Virus record (IMG/VR): IMGVR_UViG_3300045946_000205
Location: 1 to 31,589 of that record
Length of the DNA: 31,589 nt
Reading direction: 5' to 3' (one strand)
Origin: a virus
Under the pieces are notes generated by a model, which saw nothing but the letters and a program-made list of their open reading frames with translations, did no database searches and was not told the DNA's origin. Positions 15,113-21,582 of this stretch are shown one piece after another (within the stretch, counting starts at the first letter, position 1; the number at the start of each line of letters is the position of its first letter). The position numbers were made by a program, and so were the translations under genes.

Positions 15113-15778
15113 TTAGCCCTCCAGTGAGCCTGCGCCCCGCGCGCCGGCCTCCGACATGGCATCCCGCACGGCTAGCGCGACTGCCTGACGCAGGTCGTCG
15201 CGCGCGGCGCCCAGGCCCTGCGTGACCTGGCGCGTGACCTCACTGGCGAGTACCTGCGTCTTGTCCGCCAGGAACTGCATCGCGAGATCCTGGTGCTCGT
15301 CGATGCGCTGCATCAGCTCGCGTCGGTGCGCGGCCAGGTCCTTCTGCGCCTCGACGCGCGCCGTGCCCAGGGCGTCGCGAAGCTCCCTGTCCGCGCGCTG
15401 GAGCGCCTCGAGTTGCGTTTCGATCCGCGTGAGGCGGTCGCCGTTGACCGCGACGTCGGGCCCGGGAGACGCGGGCTCGCCGTTGCGCTCGTTCTTCCGC
15501 GGGATGTACTTCCCCAGGGTCGCCAGCGCCTCGCCCATGGTCTTGGTGATGACGACGATGAGGGCGCCGAGGGCCGCGAGAACGCCGACGAGGATCGTTA
15601 CAACCTTCATGTCGCCCTCGGGCAACACATCGGTCGCCGCGTAGGCGGTCAGCCCGATGATCGTGCTCGCGCCGAAGCCGACGATCTTCGTCTTCCCGGT
15701 CTTGCGCTTGAGCCCGGCACGCAACGGGTGCGGCCACGTGGCGCGCCAAGCGGCCAGGCGCTCGCGGAGCTCGTTCAC
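15113..15778 (-). CDS. Membrane protein with two TM segments and coiled coil
   Basis: The 221-residue product starts at a GTG (15778) overlapping the upstream stop as GTGA. Two hydrophobic segments lie at about 31-50 (KIVGFGASTIIGLTAYAATD) and 57-78 (MKVVTILVGVLAALGALIVV). A heptad-rich, charged coiled coil follows at about 112-185. The same frame continues upstream through the neighbouring holin-like gene as low-complexity sequence, which I discount. Next to a holin-like gene, a lysis role such as holin, spanin-like connector or antiholin is possible. A membrane-puncturing injection protein is the other option. No family is recognised. Confidence 0.7.
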   Translation of the reverse strand: MNELRERLAAWRATWPHPLRAGLKRKTGKTKIVGFGASTIIGLTAYAATDVLPEGDMKVVTILVGVLAALGALIVVITKTMGEALATLGKYIPRKNERNGEPASPGPDVAVNGDRLTRIETQLEALQRADRELRDALGTARVEAQKDLAAHRRELMQRIDEHQDLAMQFLADKTQVLASEVTRQVTQGLGAARDDLRQAVALAVRDAMSEAGARGAGSLEG

Positions 15779-16131
15779 GCCCGGCCTTGGCTCCTGGCCT
15801 GCATCCAGCCCCAGGCCGCCATGACGACAGTAGCCAGCGACGCCGTGCCGGTGAGGGCTGGCTCCATTGCGGTCCAGAACGAATCGAGGCTGCTCGACCA
15901 GGCCAGGAGGTCGATCGAGCAGAGATTCCCGCTCAGCAGCTCGGCGCCGCAGAGCTTGTCGAAGGCCGCGTCGAAGCCCGTCATGAGGGCGACGCTCGCC
16001 CCGAGGACAGCCGCGATCCCTCGCTTGCGTCCCGGGGCTCCGTTGAGCCATGCGAACACGCGCTTCACCATCGGACTTCTCCTTTCGACCTGGTTGGCGG
16101 CGACGCGCACGCCGAAGGACTTCAGCCCCAT
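15775..16131 (-). CDS. Holin-like small membrane protein
   Basis: This 118-residue protein has a basic region (about 23-38) and two hydrophobic segments, about 38-55 (RGIAAVLGASVALMTGF) and about 91-109 (ALTGTASLATVVMAAWGW), with a short basic end. The size and layout fit a phage holin, but holins share little sequence. Two starts are plausible. The ATG at 16131 overlaps the upstream stop as TGATG behind GGAGGGGG. The ATG at 16071 (98 residues) has its own strong site, AAGGAGAAGTCCG. The earlier start would add 20 residues, which could alter membrane insertion. It lies in the region of the endolysin gene, separated by secreted-protein genes. Confidence 0.65.
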   Translation of the reverse strand: MGLKSFGVRVAANQVERRSPMVKRVFAWLNGAPGRKRGIAAVLGASVALMTGFDAAFDKLCGAELLSGNLCSIDLLAWSSSLDSFWTAMEPALTGTASLATVVMAAWGWMQARSQGRA

Positions 16132-16343
16132 CAGGACACCCCCTCCGGCACGCCGACCTCGAGCAGCGCGTCGGCCGCGGCCCGCTCGCGGTTGTACTGG
16201 CAGCCGAGGAGGTAGTCCTTGAGCCAGTCGTGCGCGGCCTCGCGCGTCGCGAAGCCGGCGATGAGGACGTCGACGATGCCGCTGGTGGATTGAGCGAGCG
16301 AGAAGCTGCCGTCGATGGCCTTCGCAACGCTCCAGATCGTCAC
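16131..16343 (-). CDS. Small hypothetical protein
   Basis: This 70-residue protein starts at GTG (16343, GTGA overlap) with MTIWSVAKAIDGSFSLAQST and ends in a helical segment (FATREAAHDWLKDYLLGCQY). The A-G-F-A-T-R-E-A-A-H-x-W-L pattern resembles small phage or plasmid proteins that modify input names such as FxTxxEAxxWL, but its role is unknown. It has no membrane segment or signal peptide. It sits directly before the holin-like gene, coupled by TGATG. Confidence 0.65.
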   Translation of the reverse strand: MTIWSVAKAIDGSFSLAQSTSGIVDVLIAGFATREAAHDWLKDYLLGCQYNRERAAADALLEVGVPEGVS

Positions 16344-16531
16344 CGCCGTACGCCTCGCTTGTGCGCCGGAATGACGACGCTGTTCGGCTTCCCCGCGTAG
16401 AGGCTCCCCTTCGGCCAGGTCTCGCGCAGCAGGTTGTCGAAGTAGGTGTTGCAGACCGGGCAGTAGACGAGCGCCTCGGCCGAGCCGCCGTGGACGCGCG
16501 TGCCGGATCCGGAGCAGGTCTCTTCCTTCAC
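16340..16531 (-). CDS. Small zinc-knuckle protein
   Basis: From the GTG at 16531 (GTGA overlap with the previous stop) the product has 63 residues starting MKEETCSGSGTRVHGGSAEA, then VYCPVCNTYFDNLL and a basic end (PAHKRGVRR). C6 with the CPVC pair, and possibly a histidine, could hold one zinc ion. The partial match to small zinc-ribbon proteins (CxxSGxxVx..xxxCPxCxxxF) is clear, but the partner or nucleic-acid target is unknown. A longer frame to 16549 exists, but the GTGA start fits the neighbours better. Confidence 0.65.
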   Translation of the reverse strand: MKEETCSGSGTRVHGGSAEALVYCPVCNTYFDNLLRETWPKGSLYAGKPNSVVIPAHKRGVRR

Positions 16532-16977
16532 GGCAGCTTGCCCTCGCAATCGAATGGCACGAGCTGGTAGCGGAGGAACGGGTGCGCCTCTCCCCGCTCG
16601 ATCAGGTAGTCAGCGACCGCCAGGTCGAGGGCGCGCCGCTTGAAGAGGCAGTGGTGCTCGGGGATCGGAACGGTCGACGCGAGGGCGTAGTGGAGCATCT
16701 CGTGGCCGATGAGCAGGTAGAGCTCGCCGGGCACGAGGCCCCGCCGCAGGGCCATCGGCGAGACGCGGATGACGTTCGTGCGCTCGTAGTAGTAGGCCAG
16801 GAAGGCAGGACTCGAGGGCGGCTCCTCCTCGCCCGGGAAGAAGACCTCGGGGGCGAGCTCGCGGTGCGTCGCGGCGATCTTCTGGACGCGCGCCCAGAGC
16901 TCCTCGGCGACGCCCTGGCTGACGGACGCTGGGGCGTTGACGAGCAGCACGCCCGCCAGGAGGAGCGCACCGGTCAC
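16528..16977 (-). CDS. Secreted HExxH metallopeptidase-like protein
   Basis: From the GTG at 16977 the protein has 149 residues. GGAGG lies 8 bases upstream and the start overlaps the previous stop as GTGA. Residues about 1-20 are a signal peptide (MTGALLLAGVLLVNAPASVS). The zinc motif is HEMLH at 92-96 (GELYLLIGHEMLHYALASTV), with H108-H109 followed by CLF as the likely third ligand, a spacing like minimal SprT-type or related metallopeptidases. Together these indicate an exported metalloprotein. Substrate is unknown, and peptide cross-links or an envelope protein are possible because it sits in the lysis region. The frame extends five codons further to 16992. Confidence 0.75.
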   Translation of the reverse strand: MTGALLLAGVLLVNAPASVSQGVAEELWARVQKIAATHRELAPEVFFPGEEEPPSSPAFLAYYYERTNVIRVSPMALRRGLVPGELYLLIGHEMLHYALASTVPIPEHHCLFKRRALDLAVADYLIERGEAHPFLRYQLVPFDCEGKLP

Positions 16978-17891
16978 AGACCGTGCCTCCACACGCGCAC
17001 CGCGGCGCCGATGCGCAGCGTCCAGGCCTTCTCCGAAAAGGCGGTCGCCTTGAAGGGCACGGCAATATCCAGGAACGTCGAGGCCCTCGAGTCCTCTCCC
17101 CCGACCGGGATCGCGGCAGAGACGAGCAGCGCCCCGCCGTCCACGGGCTGGTGGAGGCCGGCGCCGACGTAGACGTAGCCCTCGCCCAGGACCGAGGCGC
17201 GCACCACACCGGCGACGGTCCAGAGGCGAGAATCGACCGGTGCACCGTCATCGCCCTCGATCGACCAAGTCACCCCGCCGAGGGCGCCGATCGAGAGCGG
17301 GCCCACGCGGCGGCGAATGCCCGCGGCCGTCTCGAGGGTCCTGAACGAAGCCGGATCCGCCGACAGGTCGAGCGCCCCGCCGTCCTGAGCGGCGGTCAGG
17401 TCTGCGCGTGTAAACGCGGCCCAGTCGGGGCTGATGAGGGCGTTGAGCGTAACCCGCGCGGCCGCGTACTCCCGCTTCTCGCCGCGGGTGAGCAGCGTCT
17501 GCGCGCCGGTGTGGATGGAGACTGTGACGGTCTCGGTCGGCGGCTCCTGGCCGTAAACAACCAGGCCGGCGGCCAGCCAGAAAAGGCCCAGCATGGCCAT
17601 GACGACTTTCGCCAACCTGTTCCGCGCCCGGGGCGCATCCCATCCTTCCTCGCGCGGCGCAAAGGGCGGATCGGCCGAGAGGGCAACCGGCGGCTGCGTC
17701 CGTCCGCTCCAGACCCAGAGCCAGATACGTCCCGTGAAGAGCAACACGAGGCGCTCGCGCCACGAAAGACTCCAGCACGAGATGCAGCTCTCGCCGTCGC
17801 TGAAGGTGGGCAGTTCGCCGCACTGCTCGTCCGTCCAGCCCTCGGGCTTCGTCAGGGTGCGGTTGGCTTCCGGAAACGTGGTTGGGGTCAC
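16974..17891 (-). CDS. Fusion of a conserved phage domain with a beta-rich envelope protein
   Basis: From GTG 17891 (GTGA overlap) the frame has 305 residues. Residues about 1-75 start TPTTFPEANRTLTKPEGWTD and contain CGELPTFSDGESCISCW and WLWVWSGRTQPPVAL. This is a pattern I recognise from small uncharacterised proteins of many phages, normally about 80 residues and separate. After a linker comes a hydrophobic segment near 100 (MLGLFWLAAGLVVYGQ), then a beta-rich domain (GPLSIGALGGVTWSIEGDDG, GEGYVYVGAGLHQPVDGGAL) resembling an outer-membrane barrel, ending in TLRIGAAVRVWRHGL. Alternatively ATG 17600 starts a separate 208-residue secreted protein, but I see no good ribosome site there. Confidence 0.65.
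   Translation of the reverse strand: MTPTTFPEANRTLTKPEGWTDEQCGELPTFSDGESCISCWSLSWRERLVLLFTGRIWLWVWSGRTQPPVALSADPPFAPREEGWDAPRARNRLAKVVMAMLGLFWLAAGLVVYGQEPPTETVTVSIHTGAQTLLTRGEKREYAAARVTLNALISPDWAAFTRADLTAAQDGGALDLSADPASFRTLETAAGIRRRVGPLSIGALGGVTWSIEGDDGAPVDSRLWTVAGVVRASVLGEGYVYVGAGLHQPVDGGALLVSAAIPVGGEDSRASTFLDIAVPFKATAFSEKAWTLRIGAAVRVWRHGL
17405..17418. promoter_or_regulatory. Dyad word, copy 1 (CGCGTGTAAACGCG)
   Basis: Five-base inverted arms flank a GTAA centre, inside the coding sequence of the fused envelope protein. The 10-base core CGTGTAAACG recurs at 22510-22519 and 29593-29602. A regulatory or replication role is inference. Confidence 0.3.
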
Positions 17892-18304
17892 GGCGTGATT
17901 TCCACGGCCTCGGATGTGCCGACCTTGCCCGCGAACTCGACGCGCGCCTTGCACTCGCCGACCGCGTTGGCCATCAGCTCGATCGACTCGAGCGACACGG
18001 GCAGGTTGCTCGCGGGTACGCACTCGCCGATCGGCGAGGCGCTGACCGGTCCGGCCTTGCACTCGGCAGGAACGCTGTTGCCGGCGCTGTCACGCGGATC
18101 CGCGCTGAAGGTGATCGTCCGACCGACCTGGACCGAGCTCCCGGACTCGGAGTCCACGTTGATCGACGCCACGAGGCCCTCGCACAACGACGAACCGCCG
18201 ACCGGGTTGCCTCCGTTTCGGTTGTCCTGGATGTTCGTGGTGCTCGGGTTGAACCAGTCGCAGAACGACAGTGCGAGCAGAAGGCTGAGGGCGAGACCCT
18301 TCAT
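17888..18304 (-). CDS. Secreted beta-rich protein, possible lipoprotein
   Basis: This 138-residue protein begins with a signal sequence (MKGLALSLLLALSFC). C15 could be a lipid site, but F14 before it is not typical of a lipobox. The rest is Ig-like or Big-type, strand-rich sequence (SVQVGRTITFSADPRDSAGN, CKARVEFAGKVGTSEAVEIT) with three more cysteines. It directly abuts the previous stop and overlaps the next gene as GTGA. It lies among the lysis genes and may coat or alter the host envelope. Function is unknown. Confidence 0.65.
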   Translation of the reverse strand: MKGLALSLLLALSFCDWFNPSTTNIQDNRNGGNPVGGSSLCEGLVASINVDSESGSSVQVGRTITFSADPRDSAGNSVPAECKAGPVSASPIGECVPASNLPVSLESIELMANAVGECKARVEFAGKVGTSEAVEITP

Positions 18305-18580
18305 CTACTTCTCCTTCGCCTCGAGAGTGAGTGAGGCGTACATGAGTGCGACTTGTGCGGCCTGCAGCGAGTAGCCGCCGGCCTGGAGCGCGGCCAGGAC
18401 GTCGGCATCCGCACGGCCAGTTCGGAGCCAGGCGGCCGCCAGGGCGACAGCCGCGGCGTCGGCGCTCTTGCCCGCGAAGCCGTCATAGGGACCCTGGAAC
18501 CCGACGCGGGCACGCAGCGTGTTCTCGATGGTGCAGCCCGGCGCCACGAGTAGAGCGAGGACGAGGGCGAGACGCTTCAT
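18305..18580 (-). CDS. Small lipoprotein-like protein
   Basis: The real start is the ATG at 18580, which overlaps the upstream stop as ATGA. The 91-residue protein starts MKRLALVLALLVAPGCTIEN, a signal peptide with a near-canonical lipobox (APGC, C16). The mature part is Ala-rich and helical (GKSADAAAVALAAAWLRTGR, LQAGGYSLQAAQVALMYA). Small outer-membrane lipoproteins near endolysins are often o-spanins, but those are usually Pro-rich, so this is only one possibility. No family is recognised. Confidence 0.65.
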   Translation of the reverse strand: MKRLALVLALLVAPGCTIENTLRARVGFQGPYDGFAGKSADAAAVALAAAWLRTGRADADVLAALQAGGYSLQAAQVALMYASLTLEAKEK

Positions 18581-18816
18581 TGCTTTTCCCTTTCGAGTCC
18601 TTGATGCAGGATCAAGGCGGCGTCGTACTGCTCGGCCGTTTCGCCGCGATGAGAGACGTGGGCGACGACCGAAGCCCATTCGGTGGGCCCCATGCCGTAG
18701 TCGCCACGGAGCGGGGCTTCCGAGGCCTGGTGGTTGACCGCGACCTCGACGCCGCCCGTCTCTTCGTCGCGGCGAAACCACAGCCCGTTCGAGACGTGGT
18801 GCCAGGGACCCTTCAC
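18577..18816 (-). CDS. Small hypothetical protein in the lysis region
   Basis: From GTG 18816 (GTGA overlap, GGAGGG 8 bases upstream) it encodes 79 residues starting KGPWHHVSNGLWFRRDEETG. The frame is open far upstream, but that part is out-of-frame lipoprotein DNA. The sequence looks like a compact domain (GVEVAVNHQASEAPLRGDYG, GPTEWASVVAHVSHRGE), without signal peptide or membrane segment. Function is unknown. Confidence 0.65.
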   Translation of the reverse strand: MKGPWHHVSNGLWFRRDEETGGVEVAVNHQASEAPLRGDYGMGPTEWASVVAHVSHRGETAEQYDAALILHQGLEREKQ

Positions 18817-19277
18817 GGCCACGGCCCTCCGGGACACGCGCCCCAGGAATCCCCATGTGCCTTGTGGGCGGACCAGGCTGCCGGCGGCAGCTCGAGGGTC
18901 CTCCCTCGATGGCAGACCTGCTGCTTCGCGCGCCCCGGTGCCTCCGGCGTCGAGCTCGGTGACGGTGACTGGGTCGGCGAGCTCGAGGGCGTCGGGGAAG
19001 GAGTAGGGCGAGGCGTGGGCGGCTCCTTCGTCGGCTTCGCGCTCGGGCTCGGCTCGGGTGTCGGCTTCGGCCAGGGCGAGAAGGTGGGTGCGGGCGCCGC
19101 CGGCGGGGTCATCGACGGGCAGGGCAGCTCGCAGACGTCGCTCGGTGCCGGCGACGCGACGGTCGTCGGCGGTGCGGTCGTAGGCCGCGCCGCGGGGACC
19201 TTGCAGCCGGCGGTCGCGATCGAGAGCAGCCCGCCGATCCCCCACCCGAGCGTCATCACAGCGAGCAGTCGTCGCAT
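18813..19277 (-). CDS. Pro/Ser/Thr-rich lipoprotein with a C-terminal CH...HxxHGD...C domain
   Basis: This 154-residue protein has a signal peptide and lipobox TAGC (C25) after MRRLLAVMTLGWGIGGLLSI. Residues about 27-115 are a low-complexity Pro/Thr/Ser stretch, likely an extended stalk across the periplasm or cell surface. The end (QQVCHRGRTLELPPAAWSAH, then KAHGDSWGAC) fits a small motif C-H-x(n)-H-x-x-H-G-D-x-x-G-x-C that I recall from secreted bacterial proteins. It may bind metal or a cell-envelope ligand. The start overlaps the endolysin stop as TGATG. An o-spanin role is possible because those are Pro-rich lipoproteins, but no matching i-spanin is clear. Confidence 0.75.
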   Translation of the reverse strand: MRRLLAVMTLGWGIGGLLSIATAGCKVPAARPTTAPPTTVASPAPSDVCELPCPSMTPPAAPAPTFSPWPKPTPEPSPSAKPTKEPPTPRPTPSPTPSSSPTQSPSPSSTPEAPGRAKQQVCHRGRTLELPPAAWSAHKAHGDSWGACPGGPWP

Positions 19278-19774
19278 CAGTAGTTCTCCGCGAGCTGGAA
19301 ATGCATACCGTCGGGGCGACCGAAGCGGCCGCCCCAGTAGAAGCCGGCGGCCTCGAATGCCTGGACTACGCCGGCATGAATCTCCGGCTCCTCGCCCAGC
19401 GGGTTGCGGTTCACGTCGACGTCGATCGCGATGCCCCAGCAATGGGTCGAGAGCTTCCCGGCCCCTCCGCGCTGAGATCGCCAGGCGTAACAGCCACCGT
19501 AGTCGCGGAGTTCCTCCCAGAGGCCTGCGTCCTCGACTATTCGGAAGGCGGCAGCGAGGGGTTCGGCGATCAGCTTGTGGCAGCGGACCTTCGTCGCGTT
19601 CCGTGCCCCGTCCCAGGCGAGCGGGAGCGGACGTGGCAGGGGGACGAAGTCGAGGATGCGGCGCTCCCAGGTTGGCGACGGCCCGCCATCGGCGCGGAGG
19701 TACTTCCTTGGATCGCCGAATGTCTCCACGATCGCGTCGAAGCCTTTCGGCCGGCGAAGGACGGGGCCGCTCAC
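19277..19774 (-). CDS. Endolysin, M15-type peptidase
   Basis: This 165-residue enzyme carries the zinc-site pattern of M15 D-Ala-D-Ala carboxypeptidases and L-Ala-D-Glu endopeptidases. These are H111 in STHCWGIAIDVD, D118 in the same block, and H158 in GRPDGMHFQL. Such phage enzymes cut peptidoglycan stem peptides for lysis. It has no signal peptide or membrane segment, so it would need a holin or other export. Upstream parts (TKVRCHKLIAEPLAAAFRIV) match family sequence around the substrate groove. It starts at GTG with a GTGA overlap and is followed directly by the Pro-rich lipoprotein. Confidence 0.9.
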   Translation of the reverse strand: MSGPVLRRPKGFDAIVETFGDPRKYLRADGGPSPTWERRILDFVPLPRPLPLAWDGARNATKVRCHKLIAEPLAAAFRIVEDAGLWEELRDYGGCYAWRSQRGGAGKLSTHCWGIAIDVDVNRNPLGEEPEIHAGVVQAFEAAGFYWGGRFGRPDGMHFQLAENY

Positions 19775-19983
19775 GCCCCGCCCCCCTGGGCTCCGATCAC
19801 CAGCGGGTAGCAGTCACGGCAGAGCGGCGCCCGACCTACGATCGCGCCGAGCTCGGGACGGCGGCAGACGATGCAGCGCGCGGCGATCGCGGAGTCCGGC
19901 GCGACCGACAGCTCCGCCGCGGCCTGGTCGGCTACGGCTGTGGGCTGTTCGAGCTGCGGCTCGTCGGCGATCTCGAGGGGCAC
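19771..19983 (-). CDS. Small zinc-ribbon protein, first gene of the late block
   Basis: This 70-residue protein starts MPLEIADEPQLEQPTAVADQ. A CIVC and CRDC pair (AARCIVCRRPELGAIVGRAP, then LCRDCYP) makes a compact zinc ribbon with an acidic N-terminal tail. The GTG at 19983 follows GGGAGGG by 4 bases. It is the first frame after the predicted promoter, so it is the first gene of the presumed late transcript. A regulatory role in late transcription is possible but unproven. Confidence 0.7.
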   Translation of the reverse strand: MPLEIADEPQLEQPTAVADQAAAELSVAPDSAIAARCIVCRRPELGAIVGRAPLCRDCYPLVIGAQGGGA

Positions 19984-20069
19984 TGGGCCCTCCCTGAAAT
20001 CGCCCGAGCCTGTGGAGCTTGGCGGCGGGCTTGCCGGGCCGCAGGCCGCATCACCTGCTTTCCGCCCGG

Positions 20070-20085
20070 GACCCCATTACGGGTC
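20070..20085. promoter_or_regulatory. Dyad GACCC-CATTAC-GGGTC at the predicted transcription start
   Basis: Perfect 5-base arms lie just after the predicted -10 element, ending at about +1. This is a typical place for an operator, or for a 5-prime RNA hairpin. A second short hairpin (GCAGG...CCTGC, near 20041-20058) lies further into the leader. Confidence 0.35.
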
Positions 20086-20092
20086 GGGGGTG

Positions 20093-20122
20093 AATGTACG
20101 GCTATCTCTTGTGGTGCGTCAA
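20093..20122 (-). promoter_or_regulatory. Sigma70-like promoter for the lysis/late block
   Basis: On the minus strand a TTGACG (-35, 20122-20117) is followed after 18 bases by TACATT (-10, 20098-20093), matching the consensus at 5 of 6 and 4 of 6 positions. It lies in one of the few gaps between genes (19984-20133), between the replication block and the lysis block. The predicted start is near 20086, giving a leader of about 100 bases before the first late gene. Confidence 0.5.
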
Positions 20123-20133
20123 GTGGGCGACCA

Positions 20134-20355
20134 CTAGATGGGCTCCTCGCTCGTCAAGGTCATCCGCGACGGCCTGCCAGACACGAGGCCTACGCTGAGG
20201 ACGAGCTCTCCGTTCCAGTTCTCGTCCCGCGCCTCGATCGCCTTCTCACGAAGCCTGCGTAGCAACGCCGCCACCTTTTCCGGCGGCCAGACTGTCGCGA
20301 GGGCCTCGGCCTCGAGGCCGGCGGTGAGCTGCGGCGTCGTGGGCGGTGCGCTCAT
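20134..20355 (-). CDS. Small hypothetical protein at the end of the replication block
   Basis: This 73-residue protein starts MSAPPTTPQLTAGLEAEALA, with a helical centre (PPEKVAALLRRLREKAIEAR) and a strand-like end (GELVLSVGLVSGRPSRMTLT). There is no recognisable family. It follows the HNH gene by 2 bases but lacks a clear ribosome site, so it may depend on coupling. It is the last gene before the late promoter. Confidence 0.6.
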   Translation of the reverse strand: MSAPPTTPQLTAGLEAEALATVWPPEKVAALLRRLREKAIEARDENWNGELVLSVGLVSGRPSRMTLTSEEPI

Positions 20356-20357
20356 GG

Positions 20358-21023
20358 TCAGAGCAGGTGTTTCCAGGTGCGGCCATAGAGGATCGCTTCG
20401 ATGTTCGGCACACTGACGCCATAGCGCGCGGCTTGAGCTTTGACTGGCTCTCGCCTAAGGCGGATCTCCCGGACATCGGCCTCGGTGAGTTTCACGTGGG
20501 ACGCCCGCTCGCCACGCTGGTCCACGCGCGACCGCATCGGCCCGCCTGATTCAGGCCATGTTCCCCCGTTGTTTACATTGGAAATCGTCGCCTGCGAGAC
20601 GCCGTACCGCTCGGCAACAATGCGTTGCGGTACGCCCTTCGCCAGCTCGAGCCTAATCTGGCGCGCTTGCTCCGGAGTCAGCTTCGATGACCACCGCCGT
20701 ATCGCCTCGCGCGATGGCCCACGGCGGCGCTTCTTCGCCACCATGTCGAAGACGTTGTCCGCCTGCGTCCCGAGGAACAGGTGTGCAGGGTTGCAGCAGG
20801 GCGGGTTGTCGCAGTGATGCAAGACCGACATCCCCTCGGGGATCGGGCCGCGGGTCGTCTCCCACGCGACTCGATGCGCGTTGACTGCAAGGCCCGACTT
20901 TCCGCCACTGCCGATGTGGCCGTAGCCGTCCTTGGTCCGGCATCCGGTCCACTCCCAGCACGCGGCTGACCCGCCTTTCCTGACGCGGGACCAGAGCCTT
21001 TCAGCGATGGGACGACGAGACAT
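20358..21023 (-). CDS. HNH homing-type endonuclease with two HTH repeats
   Basis: Residues about 20-95 form an HNH domain: CWEWTG at 22, NAHRVAWE at 48, GPIPEGMSVLHHCDNPPCCN at 59, PAHLFLGTQADN at 79, with H69/H70, N78 and H81 as likely active residues and cysteines binding zinc. Residues 113-156 (KLTPEQARQIRLELAKGVPQ, RYGVSQATISNVNNGGTW) and 177-220 are two diverged copies of a helix-turn-helix that would bind DNA. This is a free-standing homing endonuclease layout. Its ATG (21023) follows GGAGGAC by about 6 bases and overlaps the resolvase gene by 23 bases, so it may have been inserted at the end of that gene. Confidence 0.9.
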   Translation of the reverse strand: MSRRPIAERLWSRVRKGGSAACWEWTGCRTKDGYGHIGSGGKSGLAVNAHRVAWETTRGPIPEGMSVLHHCDNPPCCNPAHLFLGTQADNVFDMVAKKRRRGPSREAIRRWSSKLTPEQARQIRLELAKGVPQRIVAERYGVSQATISNVNNGGTWPESGGPMRSRVDQRGERASHVKLTEADVREIRLRREPVKAQAARYGVSVPNIEAILYGRTWKHLL

Positions 21024-21582
21024 GTTTGTCCTCCGTGAGAGAGCGAATGGACCCTAACATCCGCCAGCGACCGAATAGGGCCAGCAATAGAGCATCGACC
21101 AGTCCGCTATGCGCCTTCGTCCCGCGTGGGCTCGAGCGGAGCTTCGAAACATCGAGCCTCGGCATGAGCTTCGTCACGGCGGCTAGCGCGCGGGCCTTCG
21201 TGTCGCCCTTATCCTCGACGTCGCGGAGCATCTCGCGCTGCCAGGTCTGGGGCGCAACGAGCTCGTGCTCGATGCGGAGCGCGGCGAGTATCCCAGCGAA
21301 GAGCCCGAAGGATACGCCGCGGTGGAAGTTCGCGAGCGCTCCTCCCATCTCGCCGTGTGGGAATGGTGCCGCTCGCTCGACGAAGACCACCAGGCGCTCG
21401 TCGTCCCGATCGGCTTGGTCGTCGATCGCCTCGAACAGGTTCCGGATGCGGGTGATGCTGTAGCGATCGCGCCCGGACTTGTTGTCGCGCTCGGTGGGCA
21501 TGGGCCAGAACGAGTAGCTCTCGCCCTCGCCGAGCTGGACGATCGCGCCCGAGACGCCCGGATCCACGCCGACGATGATCAC
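21001..21582 (-). CDS. RuvC-like Holliday-junction resolvase
   Basis: This 193-residue protein has the RNase H-like resolvase pattern: IIVGVDPGVSGAI with D7, VVFVERA with E69, and AHSGLVDALLLALF with H158 and D163 near the end. These acidic residues bind magnesium in RuvC-type nucleases, which cut four-way junctions or branched DNA before packaging. It starts at a GTG (21582) that overlaps the previous stop as GTGA. The C-terminal dozen residues (after about 180) overlap the HNH gene and are probably not part of the fold. Its place in the replication block fits. Confidence 0.85.
   Translation of the reverse strand: MIIVGVDPGVSGAIVQLGEGESYSFWPMPTERDNKSGRDRYSITRIRNLFEAIDDQADRDDERLVVFVERAAPFPHGEMGGALANFHRGVSFGLFAGILAALRIEHELVAPQTWQREMLRDVEDKGDTKARALAAVTKLMPRLDVSKLRSSPRGTKAHSGLVDALLLALFGRWRMLGSIRSLTEDKHVSSSHR

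Noticed and set aside
15779-16327. Upstream extension of the membrane/coiled-coil protein to 404 codons
   Set aside because: The extra part overlaps two better genes in another frame. The GTGA start at 15778 fits local practice.
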